Assembly (NCBI GenBank): GCA_940337035.1
Contig: CALNHX010003651.1
Span: forward strand, 62,001 to 126,000
DNA from: Agriotes lineatus
Taxonomy: Eukaryota; Arthropoda; Insecta; Coleoptera; Elateridae
DNA length: 64,000 nt
Direction of reading: 5' to 3'
The notes below the pieces were generated by a model, which had not been told where the DNA came from, ran no database searches, and worked only from the letters and a program-made list of their open reading frames with translations. Positions 40,181 through 52,133 of this stretch are shown here, piece after piece. The position numbers and the translations under genes were made by a program. Positions within the stretch are counted from its first letter, which is position 1. Each line of letters opens with the position of its first letter.

Positions 40181-41701
40181 GAATCCGCGTAACAAGTTTA
40201 ATGACGAAATTAGCGAAGCTGCATTCTTGCTATCACCGGATTAAGTGATTAAGTAACGTACTGGTGAATGTTTAGTTGAGTTTTCTTTACCGAGGCAATT
40301 CTAATTTACGCGTAATGCGGATTTTTAAAGTGAAAACTCTTCCTGTGCTAAAGACGCCTTTGGAAAGGAGCCCCGAATGTCGTATCAAATTTGCCTGTTG
40401 TGGACGGGACTCTTTCAACCCTGGTCACGGGAGATCTAATATCGTCACGCTTGTTCGAGTATCGCCCCAATGCAATTTCCTGACGTTCCTTTTGTTTCGT
40501 TTTGAGGCAGTAACTGAGGTACGGCATGCATCTGGAATTGGACATCAATATAGACCATCTGAATTTCTACATCAGGTATTTGTCAGTTAATAATAGTTGT
40601 GATGTACAGAAATTTACAGTGAAGTGATTTTGAAGTGTTGTCTTGGCCGTCAGGCCTTTGTTTATTTCAAATTTTAAATGTTGAACAGAAACTACCGTTT
40701 TGACGTGAATTTTTGCCGTACCGTTAAGCTTCTTTGTTGATATGTTGCTTTGCATTGTAAATTCATGTAAACATTGTCGCTGCGTCACTATTTGAGTAAT
40801 TATTGATAATTTTTGACCATGTAACGTAGTTCCTTTGGGCCATATTTAAAGTTATTACTGTTTGAACTGTAGTCATATTAATTGTTGGCATTTTTGGTTA
40901 CTTGGTTTAGTTTAATTATTGCATTTTTAGCCCGACTAACCTTTTCAATCCTACGAAGTAATTATTGTAACGTCCATTGTTACTCTTACTTTTTTTATTC
41001 TTTCAATAGAGTTTACTGTTAATTATTGACGTTTTTCATTGGTGTTTGCATGCATAGTTGTGTTTTGTTTTAATGTACAGGAATTCAGATGGGTGTATGC
41101 AGTGTAAGTTGATGCCATGTATGGTAGGTCCAATTCAGCTGTGACGTCGTTGCCTCACGTTGTGTGGTAGAAGCAGCAAGGTGAATTATGTACTTCCACT
41201 TTCAAAGTAACTTCACCTGTGTTGATGTTGTTTTTCCCGATTTAGTTAATAAAGTGGTGGCGTTCCATATTTTAACATCGTATACCTCTCGTACCGGAGT
41301 ACAGCCCTAACTCAAAGGTCGTAAAGAACCCGCCCTCGCGGCTGAGTTTTTAGCTGGAGCAAACTTTCCTTTTGCTGCCATCTTAACAGAGCTAGGGCCT
41401 TGTATTCTTGGTTTACTTCCCGATCATGTCGTTGTATCGTGTTTTTGCGGTAACACGACCCATACGTTCAGTATAAAAGCGTAAATTGAGCTCTCCTGAA
41501 GCGACGCTATTATGCGCATCCCCAACGAGATTTCGTCATCCAGGGAAATTTCCAATTTGGGAATCTCGCTTCCACTTATTTGTAGACCCTCTGGGATGCT
41601 TAGGATTGTATCAGCCTAGCGCAACGCAGCGAAAATGTCCGAGATTTTCCGGGCTGAAAACACCGCCAGACTGGCGTCGGCCGAGTAATTCGATACTCTG
41701 C
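40181..41701. other. Stretch without a recognisable gene
   Basis: Continuation of the sequence into which the copia element inserted. It has short frames only (the best 40276-40590), none with motifs. Composition is moderately GC-rich at 41280-41700. Confidence 0.4.
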
Positions 41702-41911
41702 TGTTATAATTCAATTCGGCTCAACACCATAGATATATAAGTACTAGATACGGCGTGCCGTTGCTATAGTTGAGCAAGACGTACCATCTATTTCTGTCAC
41801 TCTCAGTGCGTGCATTACGTATAGCGCTATCCTTTAGAGAGGTACTTGGACTCGTCATTGAGAGAAATTCTGATAAAATACATTTAACTCGTGTTACATG
41901 GTGCCAGAACT
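41702..41911 (+). mobile_element. Possible LTR and primer-binding site of a gypsy-type retrotransposon
   Basis: A segment starting TGTTATAATTC (41702) and ending GTGTTACA (41898) is followed directly by TGGTGCCAGAACT, the kind of sequence that pairs with a tRNA 3' end. Inside are a TATATAA box (41734), TCAGT (41803) and an A/T-rich GATAAAATAC near the end. No second LTR or coding region was found nearby, so it is at most a 5' remnant. Confidence 0.35.
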
Positions 41912-42299
41912 AGTCTTTTTGGTTTCAAAATGCTACAAAATGTAGAAAAGAAGTACCTAAACGTATAAATAAACACGAATTAGAAAATATAACCTCAACA
42001 GTCAACACATAACCTCACTCGATAAGATTGTGTGCAGATATCCACTTACTAGAGTCTTTGAGTTTTACGGTTGATAACAATAGCAATCAAAACCATGTAA
42101 ACAACAGTTTGACTGGTAGGTCTAACAAGTTACATGTTCAAGTAGCACCATTTTCATGATAACTTTTTTAGGTAACCATGTCTAATCGTTTTAACTTGTC
42201 AGAGGCTGGTTGAAAGGAAATTAATGATCCTAATAGTAAAAGAAGTTTGTGAACACTACTTTGCTCTGAAACTGAGTTTGTCCTTTACAAGATGCACCA

Positions 42300-43241
42300 T
42301 TTTGAAGAATGGTAGAAAATGACCTTTTGCAACTCCGAGAATGGTGTTCCAAGTGGCTGTTAGAGCTCAACGAACAAAAATGCAGCGTGTTGCACATGGG
42401 ATACCACAACCCTAGCTACACGTATTTTCTGAACAATGTGCTTATAAAGGCGGTTTATCAACAAAGAGATCTTGGGGTCACCGTGTCGTCGGATTTTAAA
42501 TGGGAGTACCACGTTGCTAAAACAATCAAGAAAGTAAATATCGCGTCGTAGCTAGTTTCGATCGCTTTTAAAAACATGTCTCCTCAACTTTTAGCGAAAA
42601 CCTATATTCGGCCAATTTTGGAGTATGCATCCTGCGTTTGGAAGCCTAACCTTGCTAAAGACATTCATGCTCTTGAACTCACCCAGAGACGTATCACCAA
42701 GTTATCGCCAACTATTTGAAAACTGCCATATGAAGAGAGGCTGCAGGTAGAGGGGCTATCATCGATTTCTGAAAGACATTAAGACGTAACCTAATAAGAG
42801 AAATAAAAAATCCTCCATGGTTACTATACTGTAGTCATTGAAGGGTTTGTTACTAGTGAGAATGTGCAGTTGCGTGGCCATGAATCCAAGCTAGTGCGCG
42901 AAAGATTTAATAAAATGTGTTGGCAGTTCTGTTTATTCAACAGAATTTTTGGAGATTGGCACGCTCTTCCCGAATCAGTTGTCTGTGCGCCTTCAGTAAA
43001 CGCCTTGGACAAATTGAGTGGTTAATTTAAGTTAAGTTAATAGCTGTAGTTGTATAATTTCATTCTGTAAAATTTTCAAGTTTGCAAGTGTTGCAAGTAG
43101 AATTCTTTATCTTGTTATTTACTGCATTATTATGTGCCTTCAATTTTAATTTTTAAGTTTAAATATTTTATTAGCTCTAGTTTTCGATTGATATGTTTTA
43201 TCGGCTCAGCCGTCTAACATTATAAATAAATAAATAAAAAG
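42300..43241 (+). mobile_element. 3' end of a Jockey/CR1-like LINE
   Basis: Frames read the reverse-transcriptase thumb region: LQLREWCSKWLLELNEQKCSV, QRDLGVTVSSDFKWEYH, then after a stop MSPQLLAKTYIRPILEYASC, and finally RIFGDWHALPESVVCAPSVN. It ends in an AAAT-repeat tail at 43222-43241. The catalytic fingers and palm are missing and several stops and shifts are present. It may be the same broad family as the 6.2-9.0 kb element, but the two fragments do not overlap. Confidence 0.7.
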
Positions 43242-43989
43242 GAAGCAGAACTTTGATGCATGCAACAACGGGGGAAATGCAGAATCTGAGGCCAATATCC
43301 CCGCTATTGTTAACATTAATAATTATTTAATGTTGTTTCTCTACTAACCATAACCAAAATTATAAGGAAAAGAGTTAGCAGTGTAATTGGTCTCGGATTC
43401 TGCATTTTAGCCCAAAACAGTTGGTTATTAAATAAATAGCCGTGTTTATTTGATTGTGCATTATGAAAAAGGCCCATTTTCAGAAAAAAATAGTAAGCAT
43501 CTAGTATTTTTCATTTTTATATGCCTTGCAAGGATTTGTTTGATGGAGTATTGTACTCGAGCCACCCGTGATTTGGTCTAAGCCAAAATTTAAAATTGGT
43601 AATTTTTTTAATATTTATATCCTTAATGGCATTAGGAATGATTATCAAAAAAATTCCCTACCCAAGTAGTGATGCACATACCCGTAGTCTCAAAAAATAC
43701 CCTTGAGACTGGTAGTAGCACTGGTTTTTGGCTATTAACTACGAAAGGGTGCATCGGAGAAGAAAATTGAATAGGGATGAAAATATTTGACATACAAGTT
43801 TCAATAAGGTCTGTCATGTGTAATCTGCAGCAAGAGTGGAAATAAGTTTGAGCGTACAGCACGAAATGTGCTCGCTCGTTTAGTTTCTGGTCAATATCGC
43901 AAAACCAGGAGTTTTTGATAAAAATGAATAGAAGTAAATTTGTAGAGCACATTTCTTTGCAAGAATGATAAATTAAATTTTTGTTGCAC

Positions 43990-44610
43990 CAATTTTGAAA
44001 GTGGTACTTAAATTTTTTGGAAAAATACAGTTAAATTTACTGGTACCTATCTCTTTTCCACACCACCCATGAGGTAGAGCTTTTGGCACGTTTTTTTTAT
44101 AGTAGTGCCCCTGTAGGCAAAAATCCACTTATTTGTTGGCAAAAATATCACTTGGAATCAAAATTAACTTTGCTATTTGAAATGATAGTTAATGTTACCA
44201 TCATTTAGAAATTTTTCCATTTCTACGTTTAAATAGGTTAAAGAAAATATGAGAATAAATCTTCTGCTTCTAATAATGTGCAGTCCTCAATATCATTATT
44301 TTCATCACTAAGAACTTCGAGATCAATCACATTTCTTCCTGCACCCCATTTTACAAGAACGCGCAACCAAATTTATATGGCTTGCTGGAGCTTGTACCTC
44401 AGTTGCGTGGTAACGAACAGTTACTATTTTTTTCCAACCCCCACACATCTGCATGAACTGCTGTTATTTCCCACATTCGAATTTGATGAAAAACATGATG
44501 AGAGTGTGGACGAGCAGCTGAAGAAGCAAAAGGAAACATTAACCTCAACTTTACAGTTCATAATTCATTCAGAAGTTAGGTGTCTTGAAAAACTGTAGGG
44601 AATCTCAATC
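43990..44610 (-). mobile_element. Second fragment of the cysteine-rich transposon family (C-terminal end)
   Basis: The block CTACCTCATGGGTGGTGTGG (minus strand, near 44060-44080) matches the arm of the element at 30.1-31.9 kb. Further along the minus strand a KMGCRKKCD segment (near 44340) and an acidic SDENNDIEDCTLLEAEDLF tail (44270-44320) match the end of the same protein. It is interrupted by stops. Neighbouring sequence from 43242 to 45045 otherwise shows no gene. Confidence 0.45.
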
Positions 44611-45053
44611 CTTTTTGAAGCTTGGATAGGGAACTTTTTTGATATTCATTCCTTTCCTAATGCTATGGGGGATATGAATATCAATAAAAAAACTGAAATA
44701 ATTTTTTAAAGGTTTTAATTAAACAAACTATCTACTTAACACCGGTGAAAAGATACGTATTCGCTTGAAGAATTACAAGAAATAGAACAAATTATGCATG
44801 TTCTCATTGCTAAAGTCAATTTTCGAAAAATAAACTGAAATTGAATGACACTTCTGACGTTTTCATTTCAAAACTTCAAAATTAAGGGTACGAAACATCG
44901 TACGAAATACGTCTAAAGGGAGAGAGAAATAAAGTGATACAGGTTAGAATGAAATGGGGGAAGGTACCGAACTCCGTGATATGTTATTTTAAGATTCGAC
45001 GTACGTTTACATGTAGTGAACGTATCCTGTACTAATATATCCATGCTCAACAC

Positions 45054-46313
45054 TACAGTGACTATATACAAGACAGTGTGGCCATACGATTGTTGGCCGC
45101 CATTAACAGGCAAATTTGAGCGTAGAGATATACAGTGCCTTTCGAAATAATCGAACGTTTTTAAGTGGTCATTATTTTGGCGCTAGTTATTTTAACTAGT
45201 TGATGTTAGTTACACGTGCAGTGTTATTTTTGGACATTGACATTTCTCATTGGCGTTCGTTCGTAGTGCTTTTAAGGTGTTACATGAAGTTTACAACCGA
45301 TTTCAGTTATGCTAGTTTACAATACAGCTAAATGCCGTCTTCTTGTTCCCTGTCTCCAAACCTCCCTGTTCTGTGCTTGGTCTTCTTCCAGGTTCCTCCA
45401 TGGCTCTCCGAATACCCTCATTCCACGGTTTGCGTGGTCTACCTCTTTTTTTCTTAACCGGCGGCGGCCACTTAAAGATCTTCATAAGCCACGTCGTCTC
45501 CTCCATTCTCCAATTCTGTCCACAACTGATTCTGGTGCCTCCATTCTGCCTCTTATTTCCTCGTTCGTCACTCTATCTCGTCTCGATACCTTTCCGCTTT
45601 TTCGTCCATTTGAACTGTGTTTAGTCTTCGTTTCATTTCCGCTGTTACAGTCCATACCTCACTGCCATAACATAGCACCGACTCTACCATTACTTTACCT
45701 ATTCTTTTTTGTTTTTGTTAGAGATAGTAATTGTCCCATCAAATTGATTTTAAATACTTTGTACTATTCGAGTTCTGATCTCTTCTGTTCCCAAACCTTT
45801 TTCATCGATTGTATTGTAGCACCGAGGTATTTAAATCTTTCTACTTGTCTTACTGCGACATCTTCATTTATTAAGACTTCATATTGTGCTTTCGAGTTGA
45901 CTACTAAATACTCCGTTTCCTCTAAACTTATGCTAAGGCCCCATTTATCGTAGCACCGATGTAATCTCTTTATCATATATTCCAAGTCGAATGCATCTTG
46001 TGCTATTACAACAATAGCATAATTATAAATTGTCACATTTAAATACTGTGCAGAATATTAGTTTTTCAGGGCAATAGATGATAAAATTTGACCCGCTTGC
46101 TACGCTAATGAATTATTTGACACTGACAATTTACAATTGTCAGATTTGAAAGGTTTTATTTTCTTCCATAACCAAATGAACAGGTTCCACCAACCTCTTT
46201 GAGAACAACTTAAAAGTAACTAAATATTTTGCCTGTTAATGGCGGATATTCGCGTCGACCAATAGCGGCGAAGACATCCCTATGGCCACACTGTCTTGTA
46301 TATAGTCACTGTA
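45054..46313. mobile_element. P-like TIR element E1 (carrying a LINE insertion)
   Basis: 1260 bp. Inverted ends are TACAGTGACTATATACAAGA continuing CAGTGTGGCCAT on both sides. It is flanked by CTCAACAC at 45046-45053 and 46314-46321. The 8-bp duplication with these TIRs fits the P superfamily (hAT is the other 8-bp group, but its CAG-G-type ends would start after the TA). A reverse-oriented LINE fragment occupies 45309-46045. No transposase remains. Confidence 0.65.
45309..46045 (-). mobile_element. LINE reverse-transcriptase fragment inside E1
   Basis: Minus-strand frames read VVIAQDAFDLEYMIKRLHRC, WGLSISLEETEYLVVNSKAQ, VERFKYLGATI (46036-45764), then the ORF2 end VKKKRGRPRKPWNEGIRRAM (45506-45312). 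This is the RTE-like insect LINE type also seen at 2.4-3.0 and 52.1-55.5 kb. Only the palm end, thumb and C-terminus remain. Confidence 0.7.
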
Positions 46314-46321
46314 CTCAACAC

Positions 46322-47644
46322 TACAGTCGCTTTATATACACTAACGTTAACAGTCTGGCCATATATGGTCACGATTCCCATTGGTGCCGCCATTTTATGT
46401 CTTGCGTCATTTTGACAATAAGATTTAAATTTCAAAAATGTCAAAGTCACATTTACTCAAATAAAATAAGTTGATATTCAATCAACAAAAATCGTTTAAA
46501 ATGCGAGTACATAGTTAAAAACTGATCATAATTTTTAGAAACACCTAGAACTATAATTAATTAACGGTAAGCTGACAAGGTTTAAAGAAATTTATCAATT
46601 TCAAAAATGTTCTTCAGATATGCGGTGTTGCTGTGCAGTGTGCAGTCGGATACAAAAGCAAATCTGAAAAATGTGTGCTAACGGAAACGTTCCTTAGGAA
46701 TAGGGACAGACGGAACTTATGGACAAAAAAATTAATTGAGAAAATTGGCACCCGAATGGAAATTCAAGAATTTGTAAAAAGCATTTTGCAGATTGCATGT
46801 GTGAAAAAGCACGAGTTGGTGGCAAAAAAGACTTAAGGATAATGCTGTTCTAACATTATTTACTTTCTTATCGTCTGCTTCGGAGCCTACAGCCATTGAA
46901 AATACCAATGCCTTTATAAACAACTGGTCAAATTTTAAAATTACATTAGCCGTCCAAAAAAACTGATTTTATCGACGTTTAAATTTTAGGTATGGAGTCT
47001 TGTGCATTTGAATGCAAAAATTGGTCTGAACATGGTATTAAGGTGAAAAGCCGGGATTGTGGTCAAACAGGTTAATCGAGCATATTAGAATAACATAAAA
47101 GGTCAGAATAGAATCTAAATGTAAAAGCATTTTATATAAATAAAATGCATATTGTTGATTTAACACATATTGCAGCTTTTAATCAATTAGAAAAGTTTAT
47201 TATATCCAAAGTTATCGGTGTTTTTTTAAGAATAGCTGAAACGAAAAAGCAAAATACACAACGAAGCAAATACAGTTGTACTTCTGGGCAATGCACAATG
47301 TAGGCTATATAAATTAAGTGGGAAGTTATGAAAAATAATTTTAAGCGTATTAGACTGAATACGCACTGTTTTAGTAGTTTTGGGATCACTTTAAGTTCTG
47401 TAGATTTATTATTATTTATGTGAGCACTAACTGTAAATAACATTTATAATATCTCATTGATACGACATTGTTTGTTTTACTATTTAGTCATATATTTACT
47501 TATACTAAGCATTTATTTAATTAAACTATTTTCCAACACCAATCCCGCCACTGCTTTTGACCAGCCACTGGAGGCGCCCATATTCTGTCTTATGTCATAA
47601 GTGACATTTCATATGGCCAGACTGTTGTATATAAAGAGACTGTA
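46322..47644. mobile_element. P-like TIR element E2 with THAP-like remnant
   Basis: 1323 bp between CTCAACAC copies at 46314-46321 and 47645-47652. Left end TACAGTCGCTTTATATACAC, right end in reverse TACAGTCTCTTTATATACAA; both then read ACAGTCTGGCCATAT. Near 46620-46735 the plus strand encodes MRCCCAVCS and, one frame away, CAVGYKSKSEKC then RNRDRRNLWTKKL, the layout of a THAP C2CH finger, the DNA-binding domain of P-type transposases. Frames are broken. It is the best evidence that this family is P-like. Confidence 0.55.
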
Positions 47645-47652
47645 CTCAACAC

Positions 47653-48009
47653 TAGTGTAACTGTATAATACTTTAGTAAGAGTAGGGCAAACAGCGAAAA
47701 ATTTTGGATCATTTTTTCACGGCTACCAAGATTTAATGATATATTGAAAAACAGGGTTGGTAAAACTGACACACGAGTTGTCAGTTTCATCAAATTCGTG
47801 GTTAGCAGGTTAGGTTTTCCGTCAGTTTTGACACAGCTTACGCAAAACCTAACCTGCTAACCTTGAATTTGATGAAACTGACAACTCGTGTGTCAGTTTT
47901 ACCAACCTTGTTTTTCAACATATCATTAAATCTTGGTTGCCATGAGAAAATGATCCAAAATTTTTCGCTGTTTGCCCTACTCTTACTAAAGTATTATACA
48001 GTTACACTA
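47653..48009. mobile_element. Element E3: near-perfect 357-bp palindrome
   Basis: Two arms of about 165 bp (47653-47818 and 47842-48009) are almost exact reverse complements, ending TAGTGTAACTGTATAATACT. The centre also holds a second, smaller pair (CCTAACCTGCTAACC). It is flanked by CTCAACAC at 47645-47652 and 48010-48017. It would fold into a long hairpin. No coding capacity. Confidence 0.8.
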
Positions 48010-48017
48010 CTCAACAC

Positions 48018-48382
48018 TACAGTGCCTTTATATAGACAGTGGCGACAATACAACTAAGCCACACCCTCGCCGCCATATTTATGCAAATTTCTAACGGGTG
48101 TTCATTTAAATCTGTGATCAGGGTCGACTCTGATGCGTGTTTTACGTTTGGCAGTACTGAAAACATTCGAGATTTGCAGGTTAGGATTTGCGCCAGTTTG
48201 TGTCAAAACTGACGCAAAACCTAACCTACTAACCTCGAATTTGACATAGACTGACAATACACTTCAGTACTGCCAAAAGCAGGTGATTTAGCCGAAACAT
48301 GGCGGCTAAAATCACGTGATCTAGGGAGCCAATCAAAAGTAGGACACCCCATTGTCGCCACTGTCTATATAAAGGCACTGTA
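48018..48382. mobile_element. P-like TIR element E4
   Basis: 365 bp, with ends TACAGTGCCTTTATATAGAC continuing AGTGGCGACAAT on both sides. It is flanked by CTCAACAC at 48010-48017 and 48383-48390. A further CTCAACAC lies at 48394-48401 after CAT. Inside is an inverted pair (CAGTACTG; CCTAACCTAC/GCAGGTTAGG) related to the centre of E3. Confidence 0.75.
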
Positions 48383-48401
48383 CTCAACACCATCTCAACA
48401 C

Positions 48402-49112
48402 TAAACGCGGATTCCATCAGTGGGTGGTTCGATAAACTAATTAGCGGAACCTATATAATATGGTAATGAATTACAGAGTTCGCTTCTGTGATATAAAAAT
48501 GTGCCTTTCGGCAAAGCTAAAGCAACAGATGTCGTCACCTGTCTTGCAATCAAGTGCGGGACCTAGAAATTATGGGAATGGACCCGCTTAATGGGGATTT
48601 CGTTCTAATACAGGGCGCTGGAATGCGGAAGCGTAATTTTGTTCATCTATACGTCGGGAGTCTTAACACAGGGTTTACTCGGACACTATAATATGGGACA
48701 TATTACAATTACGGAATTTTTCGGTAAATTTGAAAGTAGGCGTTCTTTTACCCATCTCTCGTAATTGGTACTGTCCATATCGCCGTGGTGATCTCAAATT
48801 TTTATCCCAAATTTAAATGTTAATGAACAGTTTGGAATAAAACTCATCTCGCCGCCTGCGTGATCATGATTAATCGTTGACCCTTCAACAATATTTAAGA
48901 GCAACCCTTCGTTGCTATTGTCTCTTCAGCTTCTTGATTTTGTATGCCTACTACGAATGTAGTTTTTATCTAAAACGACAATCGGCCTATTTACTTCGGT
49001 AATATTTGATATTTTGGAGCTATTCTATTCTTTGTACGTTCTTCTCCATTTAAAGTGTTCTGCTGTTTTGTGTTTTCTTCTCTCTAAAGCCATTTTTTAC
49101 AATTCTTTTCAG
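48402..49112. other. Stretch before the candidate terminal exon
   Basis: No gene or repeat recognised. The last 35 bp form a pyrimidine-rich tract ending in CTTTTCAG at 49112. Confidence 0.4.
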
Positions 49113-49200
49113 TGAAGACACTGAACCACATCAACCTAGATCTGTCAATAATTTGTCGCGTAAAGCCATAACAGTTACACGGCGTTCTTCTGTTTTATGA
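49113..49200 (+). CDS. Candidate terminal exon of a host gene
   Basis: A strong acceptor (TTACAATTCTTTTCAG) precedes 49113. In the phase that completes the two bases left over from the exon at 28037-28126, the sequence encodes 28 residues (EDTEPHQPRSVNNLSRKAIT..., ending RRSSVL) and a TGA at 49198. The peptide is hydrophilic and basic, like a cytoplasmic C-terminal tail; its last residues S-V-L would fit a class I PDZ-binding motif. Family unknown. The intron between would be about 21 kb and filled with transposons. Support is splice-site quality and phase only. Confidence 0.4.
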
Positions 49201-52119
49201 AAATTGTAGATTTGCCGAATACCATAATTCTCATCATCTTTCAAATCTATTACAGAATGTTTTCTCGGGCAATTTCCATTTCATGGTACAATTAGTTTCT
49301 TCCGACGATGCATTCGCTTCTTTCATAATCCTTTCTATTGTTCTGACGGATTTTTCGTTGCTTCCCAAGTTTTATTTCCCTAACACTCTTGAGAATCTCT
49401 CATTCTTCTTTCTTTGATAAAAAGTACTAGAACACATGGTACACTACTTCACGCGTTTGGGCATTCAAAACTTTTCGGGAACTAGCCATTTCAAGCAGTT
49501 TACGGATAACTAAAATGTTTGGCAAGGGCCAAAGGTATTTAAAAGAAATTGTTTGTACTGATTCCTAATTTATCTCATTGTAGTTAATATGTTTGTGATT
49601 ATTTCTAATAGGTATCTAATTCCTTAAAAGTTAAATCTTCAACAACTTAGGATAAATATCAGTGAGTAATTTTATTTGAAAGTACTAAACATCAAAACAT
49701 GTGAATAAATTAAATATTAGTAAGAAATAGCAGAAACACTACGCCACTGCATTTGATGTTTTACGGATTCGTGTCTATTCGCTGTCAATCGGCATGCGCC
49801 AGCCGCTCGCCTTCTCTCGTGAACCCGTTATAATATAAATGGCTTTTGCTGGCGGAACTTTAATCGGTGTGGTTTTATTGGAGCGCATTTAGTTTAAACT
49901 CTAACGTGGTAATATTCAATTTTTGGAACTATTTATTCGTTTAAAAGGATCTGCGAATAAAAAAAATTGCTGCAAACAAATGCAGTCATCTCCAAAATGT
50001 ATCTGCTGTTATTGGGAACGAACTTGCATTGGCAGAATGAAATAAAATCAAACGTTAATTACTGAAATAAAAGCCTTTTTGGGCTAAATCAAATGTATAA
50101 CCGTGATTAATGAAGGGTACAGGAGTGACGTGTTAACTTATACAACAGTTATTCGTCAATCGTATACAAACACATGTGATACTACAGTTTTATTATACGT
50201 TTCAGAAATTAAGTTTTGCCAACTTCTATGAAAACCTGCTGAAGTTTATAAACGCGAAGCTCTGCTACTCTAAGAGCCGGTTCTACAAATCAAGTATAAC
50301 TTATCCGGGGAATAAATACCCTAGAAATGATGCTGTAACAAATGAAACTATAACAATTATACCTCAGATAGCTTATTCTCGGTATATACTGAGATGATAT
50401 GCTCGCTAATTGGGTCTAATATTTAATTAATTTAATATTTTATATAAGTTAGAGCAAATCCCAAATATACCCAATTTTCTGTTTAATATTTTACTGTGTT
50501 CGAGCTTTGCCTGTCATTAAATTATTAGGCTGGTTAAAATATGACTTGTACTTATTTACTGCACAAAATAAATGGTTGTATGCCCCTCTTTATATTTTAC
50601 TTAGCTGCAATTAATTAGAAAAACGCTAGCTCTCAAGGTAGAACACAAGCTCTTTTAGTCTTAGGTGAGTTCAGAAGTCGACTGTAATTTACAATGGATC
50701 TGAAACGGTACTGTACACAGTCAGTAGTTCAAACGCGGTAGCTAAATGTTTACAATACTGTCAAAATCACAAAATGGATTGTGTCGTACAAGTCAGCAGT
50801 GCTTGAAGTTAAAATGTTAGTGAAATTATGAAAATTCGCACTGTAATTATTTAAATCTTCGCGCTTTGCGACAAATAACAACTTCTGTTTCAGCAGTGAC
50901 ATAATTTGTGACGTCAGAAAGGACGCTGGCCAAATTTCGGCAATTGTTTTTGATGGCTTCGGAACCTCCGCCTAACCACAAATTTTAGGGACGCCTTGCT
51001 GCTTACTTGGAATGCGCCTTCGCTGTAGCCTTGGACATGCTCTGGTTTTCTTGCTCAAGGTTTGAACTCGTATGAAGCTCGATTTCCGGACGCTCACACT
51101 TATTTTAATGTAATTATGTACCTTAGAAAAACTCTTTGCACTGCCTCGGGTCCCTTGCTGAGATGACGCCGTTGAAATATCTCCGCTAATCCTGCTCCTG
51201 CTGCTGTCAAATCCGCCGGAGACGCTCTTGCAAACCGGTTCTCTACCGTAGACTGCTAATCTGAAGCCTCGGATACTTTTCTTGGCCGCAGGCAAAGATC
51301 GAAAAATGGAGTTGGCTCAGCAACGCTGGCCTCGGAGATGCTATTGTCAAATTTTTTATTTTTTGGCGGAATCCTCCATAAACACTACCGCACAAACTCT
51401 GATACGTGCACAACAAAAGGGTATACCTTTTAGCTTTTAAAATGCTCGTTTATTATGTAAAAATTGTAATTCATATGGAACACAAATTTCAACAACTCTC
51501 CAGTAATTTATTTGCAATTGTTCTTTCATGTCCTGCTGCCTGCTTTCTCAAAATTGCTCTTTCATGTCCTGCTGCCTGCTTTCTCAAAATTGCTCTTTTG
51601 TAATGTACTGTTATTTTATTCTAGTTTTCTTTACCTTTTAAATTCTCACCAATTTCACTGATTAGCTTTATTGAAAACTACGCTTCTTTTACATGCACAT
51701 AGCAAACCTTTTTGTGCCTATTACTTTTTTTCGGTTCGGCTATTTATTATGCACAAACCTATTATTTATTTAAAAGTCAACTCCGACCCCTGTGAAAAAC
51801 AAGCTTGCCTTTTGCGTTCCTTACTACTTTATTATTCCTCGCATCTCATTATCAATGCATTTATTGTTTGAATTTTTAGTATATCATTGTAGTTATATAA
51901 AACATCTCAACTCTGTGCTTATTGAATTGTTCATTATGTTGCACTGCTAGCAGAGTCGAGTCGTGGGCCTAATACCATTACAATACTTGCATTGTAGAAC
52001 CAGCCTTAAGAACATTAGATCAAAACACTAAAATGTGAGGCACCGCCATTCCATTACTCGCGTGAGAAAATTCCAAGTGCAATGAGGAAGACAATAGTTT
52101 TGGGAATTTTTCGTTTGGT
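49201..52119. other. Stretch without recognised genes
   Basis: It would contain the 3' UTR of the candidate terminal exon. Frames such as minus 50972-51295 (107 residues, basic, Ser-rich) show no motif. A 36-bp tandem repeat at 51523-51594 is the only defined structure. Confidence 0.4.
51523..51594 (+). repeat. 36-bp tandem repeat, two identical copies
   Basis: The unit starting CTTTCATGTCCTGCTGCCTG occurs at 51523-51558 and 51559-51594 without differences. It encodes part of a short open frame, probably by chance. Confidence 0.85.
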
Positions 52120-52133
52120 ATATTGGCCCTGCT

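Noticed and set aside
41719..41729. CTCAACACCAT inside the putative LTR, the same as at 48383
   Set aside because: An 11-bp match without surrounding similarity; treated as coincidence and not as part of the P-like chain.
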